Under the pieces are notes generated by a model. It worked only from the letters and a program-made list of their open reading frames with translations, had not been told where the DNA came from and ran no database searches. A stretch of DNA of 64,000 bases from QWQI01 sp964608915 (GTDB taxonomy: Bacteria > Planctomycetota > Planctomycetia > Isosphaerales > Isosphaeraceae), in contig CAZSQA010000008.1 of assembly GCA_964608915.1 (NCBI GenBank), positions 127,186-191,185 on the forward strand. The letters are read 5' to 3'. This document shows, in pieces, positions 27,693 to 35,849 of the stretch. The stretch's first letter is position 1. Every line of letters starts with the position of its first letter. The translations under genes were made by a program, and so were the position numbers.

Positions 27693-28552
27693 GCGTTAGC
27701 TGCTCGTTCGCCCGATTCGTTCCAGGCGTCCTGGGACATGCGTCCCTCGCAAATGACGATCGCCTTGCCGCCGAGTTCGACTCGATTTCCCTTGCGTTCG
27801 ACGTGTACAAGACCGCCGCGGCGAGAAGCCTGAAAGCCCGTGAGCCGGTCCCGGCCGAATCGGTCCGACCAGAATGGAGCCAGAGCACAATGCGCCGAAC
27901 CAGTCACGGGATCTTCGTCGATTCCGGATGCCGGCGCGAAAAAGCGGGATACGAAGTCGTAAGCCACGGTCGTATCGAGTCCTTGTGTCATCGAGGCGGT
28001 CACGATCACGCCCCGGGCATGGATTTTTCCCAGTCGCACAAAATCGGGCGACAGGGACCGCACGAGTGACTCGTCCGCCAGTTCCACAAGATAATCGAAC
28101 TTGTTACGGCCGACGAACCGGACCGCTTCGGACGTGAGACCGAGCGATTCGATCAGGCCATCCGGCGGCGAAACGGCTTCGACAAGAGTCTGCGGAAAGT
28201 CGAGGACGATCCGGTCGTCGGCCTTCGACCATTTGGCCGTCAATTCGCCGCTTCGGGTGTGAAACGTCAGCGTTCGATCCGGATGTGCGGCACCGGTGTA
28301 CCAGAGAGCTTTCGCAGTCGCCAGCGTGGCGTGACCGCACAGGTCGACTTCGACCATGGGCGTGAACCAGCGAAGGTCGAAATCGTCGCCCCTGGGGCAG
28401 ACGAAAGCCGTCTCGGAGAGATTCATTTCCGCCGCGACGGCCTGCATCCAGACGGCGTCGCGGAGCGTGTCCATGAGGCACACGGCCGCGGGATTACCGG
28501 AAAACGGGCGATGGCAGAAAGCGTCGACAAAAATCAGCTTTGGCTCAGCCAT
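27689..28552 (-). CDS. PhzF family isomerase/epimerase-like protein
   Basis: A 287-residue member of the PhzF family, with two related hot-dog-like halves of the diaminopimelate-epimerase fold. Key blocks are VDAFCHRPFSGNPAAVCL, AAEMNLSETAFV, which carries the glutamate equivalent to the PhzF catalytic acid, FTPMVEVDLCGHATLATA, and DPVTGSAHCALAPFW in the second half. PhzF itself isomerises a dihydro-anthranilate in phenazine synthesis. No other phenazine genes are present, so the substrate differs or is unknown. It overlaps the dehydratase gene upstream by eight bases and the MATE gene downstream by four, so the three are translated together. Confidence 0.92.
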   Translation of the reverse strand: MAEPKLIFVDAFCHRPFSGNPAAVCLMDTLRDAVWMQAVAAEMNLSETAFVCPRGDDFDLRWFTPMVEVDLCGHATLATAKALWYTGAAHPDRTLTFHTRSGELTAKWSKADDRIVLDFPQTLVEAVSPPDGLIESLGLTSEAVRFVGRNKFDYLVELADESLVRSLSPDFVRLGKIHARGVIVTASMTQGLDTTVAYDFVSRFFAPASGIDEDPVTGSAHCALAPFWSDRFGRDRLTGFQASRRGGLVHVERKGNRVELGGKAIVICEGRMSQDAWNESGERAANA

Positions 28553-29567
28553 TCGAAGCCTCGGGGGCCTGGTCCACGAATTTTCTCCTCAAGGCGTCGA
28601 AAATGGGGTCGAGATCGACGTTGCCGCCGGTGATGACGATGCCGACCCGCTTGCCGGCGACGTCGATTTTTCGGTGGTGAATCGGTGCGACGGGCACGGC
28701 GCAGGAAGGCTCGATGATGATCTTGAACCGCTCCCAGACAAGCCTCATCGAAGCCAGCGTTTCCGCCTCGGTCGCCGAAACGACTTGATCGACGAACCGG
28801 CTGAGCACTGCGAACGTTTTCGGTGCCAGGCTGGTTCGCAGTCCATCGGCCATGGTCTTCGGATCGCCGGAAGGGAGGATCCTGCCGGCTTCGAGCGACC
28901 GGGCGGCATCGTCGGCGGCAGCCGGTTCCACGCCGATGACTTTCGTGGACGGCGAAACGGCTTTGACGGCGATCGCCGTGCCGCTGGCCAGCCCGCCGCC
29001 CCCGATGGGCACGACGACATAATCGAGCGGCCCGGCCTGTTCGAGCAATTCGAGGGCGGCAGTGCCCTGCCCGGCGATCACGCGCCAGTCGTCGAACGGA
29101 TGCACCAGTTCATAACCGTGCTTTGCGATCTCGGCGGCCACGGCGGCTTCTCGCGCCGCCAGAGTCGGTTCGCAGAGCACGACCCTGGCACCGAACGCCT
29201 CGGTGGCTCGCAGTTTCACCAGGGGTGCGGTGCGGGGCATGATGACGCAAACGGGCACACCGGCCAGTTGCCCTGCTCTGGCCAGGGCCTGGCCATGATT
29301 GCCCGAACTGTGCGTGACTACGCCGGCTTCGCGGGCGGCATCGTCCAGCGAAAGCACGGCGTTCATCGCGCCGCGGAACTTGAAGGCACCGACTTTCTGG
29401 AAGTTTTCGCACTTGAGGAAAACTTCGGCCCCGGCTGGCTCATTGAGCGATCGGCTCGAAAGCACCGGTGTGCGCTCGATGAAGGGCCCGATCCGTTCGG
29501 CCGCGGCCTGGATCGTCTCGAGCGTCACCGGGATTTCAGGGGAGATGTCTTTCGATCCTGCCGTCAT
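28545..29567 (-). CDS. PLP-dependent serine/threonine dehydratase (IlvA/serine racemase-like)
   Basis: A 340-residue fold-type II PLP enzyme that deaminates threonine or serine, or racemises serine. Lys63 in VGAFKFRGAMNA is the PLP lysine, SSGNHGQALA binds the substrate and GGGGLASG holds the phosphate of PLP. It lacks the C-terminal regulatory ACT-like domain of biosynthetic IlvA, so it fits the catabolic or racemase group better. The start at 29567 is fixed by a four-base ATGA overlap with the NIPSNAP gene. Within this operon it could supply an oxo-acid or D-amino acid to the PhzF protein; this is inferred. Confidence 0.9.
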   Translation of the reverse strand: MTAGSKDISPEIPVTLETIQAAAERIGPFIERTPVLSSRSLNEPAGAEVFLKCENFQKVGAFKFRGAMNAVLSLDDAAREAGVVTHSSGNHGQALARAGQLAGVPVCVIMPRTAPLVKLRATEAFGARVVLCEPTLAAREAAVAAEIAKHGYELVHPFDDWRVIAGQGTAALELLEQAGPLDYVVVPIGGGGLASGTAIAVKAVSPSTKVIGVEPAAADDAARSLEAGRILPSGDPKTMADGLRTSLAPKTFAVLSRFVDQVVSATEAETLASMRLVWERFKIIIEPSCAVPVAPIHHRKIDVAGKRVGIVITGGNVDLDPIFDALRRKFVDQAPEASNG

Positions 29568-29974
29568 TTGATCGGACTGTAGTCGAGGCTGTTGAGGAAG
29601 ACGCTTTCGACCTTGGTGACGATCTTGCCGTTCTTTTCGCTGGCTTCGCGGGCTTTCTTCCACTCAGGATCAGCGCCAAAGGCCTTCCAGGATTCGGCGG
29701 CAGCCTCGCGGCTCGGATATGCCAGGATATAGACCATCTTCTCACCCTTGCCCGATTTTTCGTCGACCGGCTCCCAGAAACCGACGAGCTCAATACCGTG
29801 TTTCTGGAACAGGGCGCACGTATGCTCGCGGAACCGCTTGTGCAGATCGTCCATTTTTCCAGGCGCGGTGTAATACGTCCGCATTTCGAAGACTTTGCCG
29901 GGTGCATCCGCGGCGGATGCCGCGATGGAAGTCATGGCGAACAGCGCAATCAGTCGAACGTAAATTCCACGCAT
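29564..29974 (-). CDS. Secreted NIPSNAP family protein
   Basis: A 136-residue exported protein. A signal peptide (VRLIALFAMTSIAASAADA) precedes a single NIPSNAP domain, a dimeric ferredoxin-like alpha/beta barrel fold: FEMRTYYTAPGKMDDLHKRF, FWEPVDEKSGKGEKMVYILA and WKAFGADPEWKKAREA. The biochemical role of bacterial NIPSNAP proteins is not established. It is the first gene of the minus-strand operon with the dehydratase, PhzF and MATE genes, and a promoter candidate lies about 110 bases upstream. Confidence 0.87.
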   Translation of the reverse strand: MRGIYVRLIALFAMTSIAASAADAPGKVFEMRTYYTAPGKMDDLHKRFREHTCALFQKHGIELVGFWEPVDEKSGKGEKMVYILAYPSREAAAESWKAFGADPEWKKAREASEKNGKIVTKVESVFLNSLDYSPIK

Positions 29975-30083
29975 TTTCGATCATCTCCCCCTGGTACGGA
30001 TCCACGAGAACGTCGGAGTCTTCCGTGCATCGAGCAAGGCACATCGCCGAATCGAGCTCGAACGTGTCATTCTCTCGATTCAC

Positions 30084-30112
30084 TTATAACGGCTCAGTCG
30101 GAGCACGTTCAA
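30084..30112 (-). promoter_or_regulatory. Candidate promoter of the NIPSNAP-dehydratase-PhzF-MATE operon
   Basis: On the minus strand: TTGAAC (30112-30107), 17 bases, TTATAA (30089-30084). It is the best sigma-70-type match upstream of the operon, within the 364-base divergent gap 29975-30338, where I see no gene. Confidence 0.5.
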
Positions 30113-30221
30113 CCCGCAGATGCCGCCTTTCTTGCCCGAGCTTGCGCTGAGGATCGAATATCGTGTCGACAGAGCCTTTTTTTCGGTCAATCGATTACGG
30201 CCATAGCTGGTGAGTAATTCT

Positions 30222-30250
30222 CTGAACTTGCACGAAGGCATGTGTATAAT
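30222..30250 (+). promoter_or_regulatory. Candidate promoter of the ferredoxin gene
   Basis: A perfect TATAAT at 30245-30250 with a weak -35 (CTGAAC, 30222-30227) at 17 bases, 89 bases before the ferredoxin start codon. Confidence 0.5.
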
Positions 30251-30338
30251 TCCGTTTCGTTCATCGTACTGTCGATGTTCGGAATCGAGGCTGTACCGCA
30301 TTCCACGGACGGCCGGACTTTTTGGAGTGTCGAGAAAC

Positions 30339-30662
30339 ATGCCTAAGGTTACGATCGAAAATGGCCCTTCCGTAGAAGTCGGGGAAGGAACGAAGCTGGT
30401 TCTGGCGATCGAGGACGCCGGGTGCGACATTCTGCACCGGTGCGGCGGCAATTCCCGCTGCACGACCTGCCGAGTCGAGGTGATCGAAGGAGACGCCGGA
30501 CCGATCGAATCACTTGAGGCCGAAAGGATCGGCCGCGAGGCCGACTGGCCCGCGAATCGCCGGCTGAGCTGCCAGGTGCGCGTCCAAGGCGATTTGACCG
30601 TGAAAGTGCTTTCCACTGCGACATCTTCAGGGATGCCAGCCGGGCCGCGGCCGATCGACTGA
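30339..30662 (+). CDS. [2Fe-2S] ferredoxin
   Basis: A 107-residue electron carrier of the plant/adrenodoxin-like fold. The cluster ligands are all present: Cys35, Cys41, Cys44 (C-X5-C-X2-C in HRCGGNSRCTTC) and Cys78 (RLSCQV). The start at 30339 was chosen because the ferredoxin fold begins MPKVTIENG; the upstream in-frame codons cross a perfect -10 box. Partner enzymes are not encoded nearby, so its job (an oxygenase, a reductase or Fe-S assembly) cannot be assigned. The next gene, a GH2 glycosidase, is unrelated and 108 bases away. Confidence 0.9.
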   Translation: MPKVTIENGPSVEVGEGTKLVLAIEDAGCDILHRCGGNSRCTTCRVEVIEGDAGPIESLEAERIGREADWPANRRLSCQVRVQGDLTVKVLSTATSSGMPAGPRPID

Positions 30663-30770
30663 CGCAAACTTCACGACGCGCGTATGAGAGCCTTGCGATT
30701 CATCCCGTTCCGGAATCCCGGACCGGGATGTCGTTCGCGGCAGAACAGTCAGAACGGGAGAACGACGACC

Positions 30771-33065
30771 ATGAAAAGGCACTGGATTCGACTGCTGCCG
30801 GCGATCGCCTGCAGCCTGGGAACCGCGTGGGCGCAAGAAGGCTGGAAGCCGGCGCCCGTACCGATCGCGACGAAATGGTCCGCCGACGTTCGGCCGGAGA
30901 CCGTTCTGCCGGAATACCCCAGGCCGCAGCTCGTGCGATTTTCGCGCCCGTGGATGAACTTGAACGGCTTATGGGATTATTCCATCGCGCCGAAATCGCA
31001 GGAAAATCCTCCCGAAACGTGGGCCGGCAAAATTCTTGTGCCGTTCCCGGCGGAAAGTTCACTTTCCGGCGTCGGCAAAACGGTTTCCTCCGAAGAGCGG
31101 CTCTGGTATCGCCGAACGCTCGAATTGAACCTGGACCGCAAGCCGGGCGATCGGGTGATCCTCAACTTCGGGGCCGTCGACTGGCAGTGCGACGTTTTTT
31201 TCAACGGTGTAAAAGCCGGTTCGCACTCCGGCGGATACGACCCGTTTTCGATCGACGTGACCTCAGCCGTGAAACCGGTCGGCCCGCAGGAGCTGACTGT
31301 CGCCGTGTGGGACCCCTCCGACGCTCACTGGCAGCCGCGCGGCAAGCAGGTGCGCAAGCCCGAGGGGATCTGGTACACGCCCGTGACGGGCATCTGGCAG
31401 TCCGTCTGGCTGGAACTTCGCCCTGAACAGGCGGTCGATTCGCTCAAGATTACGCCGGATCTCGCGGCCGGCAAGCTGACGGTTCGGCCCGTGTCGGACA
31501 CGGCCGGTCGTGCCGGTGTGAAGCCGATCGCCGAAGTTTCGGTGTTCGCGGGACAACAGCCCGTGGCGGCCTCTACGGCCGAAGTCGGCCAGGATGTCGT
31601 CCTGGACATTCCGAACGTGCGGCCCTGGTCGCCGGAAGACCCGTTTTTGTACGACATCCGAGTTCGTCTCCTGCTGAACGGGACGGTCGTGGACGACGTC
31701 ACGAGCTACGCCGGCATGCGTTCCGTGGCCGTCGGCAAGGACGAAAACGGATTCGAACGGATTCTCCTCAACGGCAAGCCCTACTTCATGTTCGGGCCGC
31801 TCGACCAGGGCTGGTGGCCCGATGGCCTCTATACGGCACCAACGGACGATGCCTTGAGGTTCGACGTGGAAATGACGCGGCGGCTGGGCTTCAACATGGC
31901 CCGCAAGCATGTGAAAGTCGAGCCTGCACGCTGGTATTTCCACGCGGACCGGCTTGGCCTGATCGTCTGGCAGGACATGCCCAGCGGCGACAAATACATT
32001 GGCCCGAAGGAAGGCGATATCGTCCGTTCGCCCGAATCGGCCGCCAATTTCCGCAAGGAATGGCGTGCGATCATGGACAGCCTTCACAACCACCCGAGCA
32101 TCACTGTCTGGGTGCCCTTCAACGAAGGCTGGGGTCAGTTCGAAACGGACGCCATTCTGGCCGAAACGAAAGCCCATGACCCGACGAGGCTCGTCGACGG
32201 CCCCAGCGGCTGGACAGACCGCGGCACCGGCGACCTGAACGACATGCACCGATATCCGGGGCCCGGGATGCCGCCGCTGGAAGAAAAACGGGCCGTCGTC
32301 CTTGGCGAATTCGGCGGTCTGGGGCTGCCGATCAAGGGGCATACCTGGCAATCCGAGAAAAACTGGGGCTATCGCAGCTTCACCGAAACGCCGGCGCTGC
32401 GTGCGGCATATCTCGACCTCATCCGCAAGCTCCGCCCGCTGGTCGCCCAGGGGCTCGCAGCCGCGGTTTACACGCAAACGACCGATGTCGAGATCGAAGT
32501 CAACGGGCTGATGTCATACGATCGGTCGATCGTGAAGTTCGACGAAGCCGAGCTGCGCAGCGCCCACAGCGTCCTGCGGCTGCCGATGGCCCCCATCCGC
32601 TCGAAATCGCTGGTCGAGACCAGCGAAAAGGCAGCTCAGGAGTGGCTGTACATCACGAAAAAGAGCTGGTCCGACCTTTGGTACACCAACGGGTTCGACG
32701 CCGAAGGCAATGGCTGGGTCAGCGGCCCTGGCGGATTCGGAACGCAGTCCACGCCGGGAACGACCGTCCGCACCGAATGGAATACGCCTGAGATATGGAT
32801 CCGCAAGTCTTTCGAGTTGTCGTCGAAACCGACATCCGGCCAGCTCGTTCTGCGAATTCATCATGACGAAGACGCGGAAGTTTACCTGAACGGCGTACAG
32901 GTCGCGAATCTTAAAGGCTTTACGTCAGGCTATGAAGATGTCGAACTGCCCGAAAAGGCAGTCAAGGCACTTCATGCAGGACGAAACGTGATCGCGATCC
33001 ACGTCAAGCAGACCACCGGCGGCCAGTATGTCGATGCTGGGCTTTCGTTGAGGGAAGGCCAGTAA
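30771..33065 (+). CDS. Glycoside hydrolase family 2 (beta-galactosidase/glucuronidase-like), secreted
   Basis: A 764-residue exported glycosidase. The signal peptide ends near TAWAQEG. A sugar-binding jelly-roll domain (RPWMNLNGLWDYSI, ERLWYRRTLEL, VNVFFNG-like CDVFFNGVKAG) is followed by an immunoglobulin-like domain and a TIM barrel. The acid/base is Glu452 in VPFNEGWGQ and the nucleophile is Glu513 in LGEFGGLGLP. A further C-terminal jelly-roll (residues about 660-760, HHDEDAEVYLNGVQVANL) may bind carbohydrate. GH2 enzymes remove terminal beta-galactosyl, glucuronyl or mannosyl residues; which one is not clear. The start at 30771 gives the signal peptide. It is monocistronic. Confidence 0.92.
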   Translation: MKRHWIRLLPAIACSLGTAWAQEGWKPAPVPIATKWSADVRPETVLPEYPRPQLVRFSRPWMNLNGLWDYSIAPKSQENPPETWAGKILVPFPAESSLSGVGKTVSSEERLWYRRTLELNLDRKPGDRVILNFGAVDWQCDVFFNGVKAGSHSGGYDPFSIDVTSAVKPVGPQELTVAVWDPSDAHWQPRGKQVRKPEGIWYTPVTGIWQSVWLELRPEQAVDSLKITPDLAAGKLTVRPVSDTAGRAGVKPIAEVSVFAGQQPVAASTAEVGQDVVLDIPNVRPWSPEDPFLYDIRVRLLLNGTVVDDVTSYAGMRSVAVGKDENGFERILLNGKPYFMFGPLDQGWWPDGLYTAPTDDALRFDVEMTRRLGFNMARKHVKVEPARWYFHADRLGLIVWQDMPSGDKYIGPKEGDIVRSPESAANFRKEWRAIMDSLHNHPSITVWVPFNEGWGQFETDAILAETKAHDPTRLVDGPSGWTDRGTGDLNDMHRYPGPGMPPLEEKRAVVLGEFGGLGLPIKGHTWQSEKNWGYRSFTETPALRAAYLDLIRKLRPLVAQGLAAAVYTQTTDVEIEVNGLMSYDRSIVKFDEAELRSAHSVLRLPMAPIRSKSLVETSEKAAQEWLYITKKSWSDLWYTNGFDAEGNGWVSGPGGFGTQSTPGTTVRTEWNTPEIWIRKSFELSSKPTSGQLVLRIHHDEDAEVYLNGVQVANLKGFTSGYEDVELPEKAVKALHAGRNVIAIHVKQTTGGQYVDAGLSLREGQ

Positions 33066-33094
33066 GCGTCGTTCGACGCTCGCGATCGGTCATA

Positions 33095-33991
33095 TCAGGG
33101 CGATTCTTTCATCGACGGGGAAGCGGGCACGACCCTCTTCCCCGTTCGCATGTTCGCCACAAGGACACCCAGGAGCATCAAAGCTCCCCCGATGACAGTC
33201 TCCCGGTGCGGACTTTCGCCATGGCCGATCCAGACCCAGATCGGGTTCAGGATCGGTTCGGCAAGGGCGACGAGCGTCGCCTGAGGCGGCGAGACGGTCC
33301 TCAAACCCCGTGCGAAAAATGCGTAAGGCAAAGCCATCTGGAGCGTTCCGAAGGCTGCCAGACTGAGCACGCTGGAACGGGTCGGACGAATGTCGATGCC
33401 GGCGAGCGAAAGCACGAGGCCGAGCAGAATCGCCCCTGCCAGATTGTTCCAGCAGGAAAGCCAGATCGAATCGTCGTTACGAGACGCGCGCAGACCGATC
33501 ACGACACCTGCGTAGGCGATTCCGCTGGCAAGGCCGAGGATGATGCCCAGCCTGTGCCCCGAAACCGCTGATCCGAGAACCTCGGGAGCGACGATCCAGA
33601 CGATTCCGACGACAGCCAGCCCGACGCCCAGAAGCGTGCGGCGGTCGGCACGTTCGCCGAGAAACAACCAGCCGAACGGCACGACCCAGGCCGTGGCGGA
33701 ACATTGCAGGAAGATCGCGTTGGCGGCGGTCGTGTTCTTGATCGCGCCGATGTAAAGGCCGATCATGGAGGCGAATGCCACGGCCACCAGGAAATGGCGG
33801 GGCGTGAGGCGAGCCGGGCACCGCTTTCTGACCATGGGCAGAAGGACGAGCCCGGCGAAAATGCTGCGCCACACGGCGATCGTCATCGCATCGTCAGGCA
33901 GCGACTTCGTCCAGATTCCGGACAGGCTCCAGAGCACGGCCGCCAGAAAGATCCAGAATCTGCCGTCGCTGGCGATACTTCGCGAACCCAT
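33095..33991 (-). CDS. DMT superfamily (EamA) transporter
   Basis: A 298-residue inner-membrane protein with ten predicted helices in two EamA repeats. The first includes WIFLAAVLWSLSGIWTKSL and the second begins RLGIILGLASGIAYAGVVIG, with the usual late LVALAEPILNPIWVWI. EamA proteins mostly export metabolites such as amino acids; the substrate here is unknown. It converges with the GH2 gene and diverges from the M48 protease gene. Confidence 0.88.
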   Translation of the reverse strand: MGSRSIASDGRFWIFLAAVLWSLSGIWTKSLPDDAMTIAVWRSIFAGLVLLPMVRKRCPARLTPRHFLVAVAFASMIGLYIGAIKNTTAANAIFLQCSATAWVVPFGWLFLGERADRRTLLGVGLAVVGIVWIVAPEVLGSAVSGHRLGIILGLASGIAYAGVVIGLRASRNDDSIWLSCWNNLAGAILLGLVLSLAGIDIRPTRSSVLSLAAFGTLQMALPYAFFARGLRTVSPPQATLVALAEPILNPIWVWIGHGESPHRETVIGGALMLLGVLVANMRTGKRVVPASPSMKESP

Positions 33992-34385
33992 GCCTCACCT
34001 TATGATTCGATACGTCAGTCCGGCCAAAGAAAATGGGAGTTCCCGAGCGGTTCGGGCGGACTCGACCCGATACGTCCCGGCCGAGCGTTCGTTATATACG
34101 GATGAAGCACGATTTCGTAAGTCGTCATGATGGCGGAAAAAAGAAATTTCGTCAGCGGTTCCTGCCCGAATCGGCGTGAAATCGTAAATACGAGGATCGC
34201 TATGCCCGGGCTTCGATCGATCGTTCAGATGCGAAGGTTGCCACATATGCCTGATCGGCGAAACCGGCTTCGAAACGCCGAACGATTCTGGCAAGATCCG
34301 TTCTGATCGACTCAGTTCCGGTCCACGCCGCAGGATGGGTGGAGGACGAGCCCTTTCCACCGACGAATCAGGGATGTGCGATCGC
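33992..34385. other. Divergent intergenic region, no gene seen
   Basis: 394 bases between the divergent EamA transporter and M48 protease genes. There is a TATATA at 34093-34098 but no convincing partner -35 box. No RNA gene or repeat is visible. Confidence 0.5.
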
Positions 34386-35678
34386 ATGAAAGACACGGAT
34401 ATCGTAAACCGCATTCCCCTGTTCATCAGATCGGCGATCATAACGGGAATGATCATGTTCGCACCGACTTCAGTCACTGCCGGCGATTACCCAGCCTCGG
34501 AAGTCGTCGCGATCCCCGAACCTTCGCCTGAGGCCCTTCAGTTCCATCGCACGGGCCACTGGATCTGGGCCGGTTCGGTGATGCTGTCTCTGGCGATCCC
34601 TTTTATGATCATCTGGACATCGATCGGTGCTCGCGTACAGTCATTCGTCGTACGCCATGCGTATGGCCGCATCGGCATGATCGTCTCTTTCGTGGTCATC
34701 GTTTCGGTGATCGCTTTCGCGATGCGCCTGCCATGGAGCTTCGCCGCAGGGCACATGCGGCTCAAGGCTTACGGCCTTTCCGAACAGAGCGGGTTGGACT
34801 GGTTCGTCGATGCTCTTAAGGCCTTGTGCGTGAACTTGGTGATCCAGTGCCTGCTCGCTTCGATCGTCTGGGGCTTCCTCGTCGTGAAGTTCCCGAAGAC
34901 CTGGTGGCTGTGGACGGCCGCGGGGACGCTGCCTTTTCTGGTCGCGGGCGTCTACCTGACGCCGCTTGTAATCGATCCGCTTTTCAATCGCTTCGAGGCC
35001 TTGAAGGACGAAAACCTGGAGTCGGACATTTTGCGGCTCGTCGAGCAGGCGAACGTGGCGGATGCCGAAGTGTTCGAAGTGGACAAGAGCCGGCAGACCA
35101 AGGCCGTGAACGCTTATGTGACCGGGCTTTTCGGGTCGAAGCGGGTCGTGCTGTGGGATACGCTGATACGCAAGCTGCCCCCGCGAGAAGTGCGCGCCGT
35201 CGTCGCACATGAGCTGGGCCATTATGTTCTCGGGCACGTGCGCTGGGGCGTGTTGATCGGTGGCGTTTCCGCGTTCGGCGGCATGTTTCTGCTGGACAGG
35301 GCTTTACGGTGGGCGATCATGCGCTGGGGCGAAACGCTTCACGTGACGGATCTGGCCGATCCGACAGCCCTTGTGCTGCTGACGTTTCTGGCAACCTTCG
35401 GCGAGATCGCCATGGCGCCGGTTTCGAACGCGATCAGTCGAACGATGGAACATCAGGCGGACGTCTTCGCGATCGAACTGACGCGTGATCCCGCTGCCGT
35501 TGCGCGTGCCTTCGCGACATTACAGCACGAAAATCTTTCCGTCCCTTACCCGAACTGGTTCTACAGGACATGGCGAGCGACCCATCCGAGCATCGGCGAA
35601 CGGATCGAATTCGCCAACGGATATCGCCCCTGGGAAAGTGGCGATAAAGGTCGATACGGCTTCGATCGTTTCGATTGA
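34386..35678 (+). CDS. M48 family CAAX-type zinc metalloprotease (Ste24-like)
   Basis: A membrane protease of about 430 residues related to Ste24/CAAX prenyl protease 1. Several membrane helices (for example IGMIVSFVVIVSVIAFAM and LVIQCLLASIVWGFLVV) precede the catalytic domain. The zinc motif HELGH starts at His275, with the third ligand Glu355 in EHQADVFAIEL, and the substrate-side NAYVTGLFGSKRVVLWDTL block is typical. In bacteria such proteases process membrane proteins; no prenylated target is implied. The start is uncertain: ATG at 34386, 34374 or 34335 are all in frame. I chose 34386 because it opens a signal-like segment. Confidence 0.9.
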   Translation: MKDTDIVNRIPLFIRSAIITGMIMFAPTSVTAGDYPASEVVAIPEPSPEALQFHRTGHWIWAGSVMLSLAIPFMIIWTSIGARVQSFVVRHAYGRIGMIVSFVVIVSVIAFAMRLPWSFAAGHMRLKAYGLSEQSGLDWFVDALKALCVNLVIQCLLASIVWGFLVVKFPKTWWLWTAAGTLPFLVAGVYLTPLVIDPLFNRFEALKDENLESDILRLVEQANVADAEVFEVDKSRQTKAVNAYVTGLFGSKRVVLWDTLIRKLPPREVRAVVAHELGHYVLGHVRWGVLIGGVSAFGGMFLLDRALRWAIMRWGETLHVTDLADPTALVLLTFLATFGEIAMAPVSNAISRTMEHQADVFAIELTRDPAAVARAFATLQHENLSVPYPNWFYRTWRATHPSIGERIEFANGYRPWESGDKGRYGFDRFD

Positions 35679-35725
35679 AACGAAGAACACCAGTCCCGGT
35701 CGGGCGGTTCGCATGGCGATCGGGG

Positions 35726-35754
35726 TTGAGCGGAATCGCCGTTCCGAAGATAAT
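35726..35754 (+). promoter_or_regulatory. Candidate promoter of the MMPL transporter gene
   Basis: TTGAGC (35726-35731), 17 bases, GATAAT (35749-35754), 95 bases before the MMPL start codon. Confidence 0.5.
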
Positions 35755-35849
35755 GCCGATCGAAGCCGATTCTGAGCATAGGATTTTACGACGATGCCGT
35801 TCCCGGCAGCTGTGGGGAATCGTTCCCGTCGATCGAGGACCCGAACCTG

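Noticed and set aside
31263..32477. 404-codon minus-strand frame
   Set aside because: Antisense to the GH2 glycosidase, whose catalytic residues are intact.
33065..33080. Hairpin AGCGTCG/CGACGCT between convergent GH2 and EamA genes
   Set aside because: Seven pairs with a two-base loop and no T tract; too short for a confident terminator.
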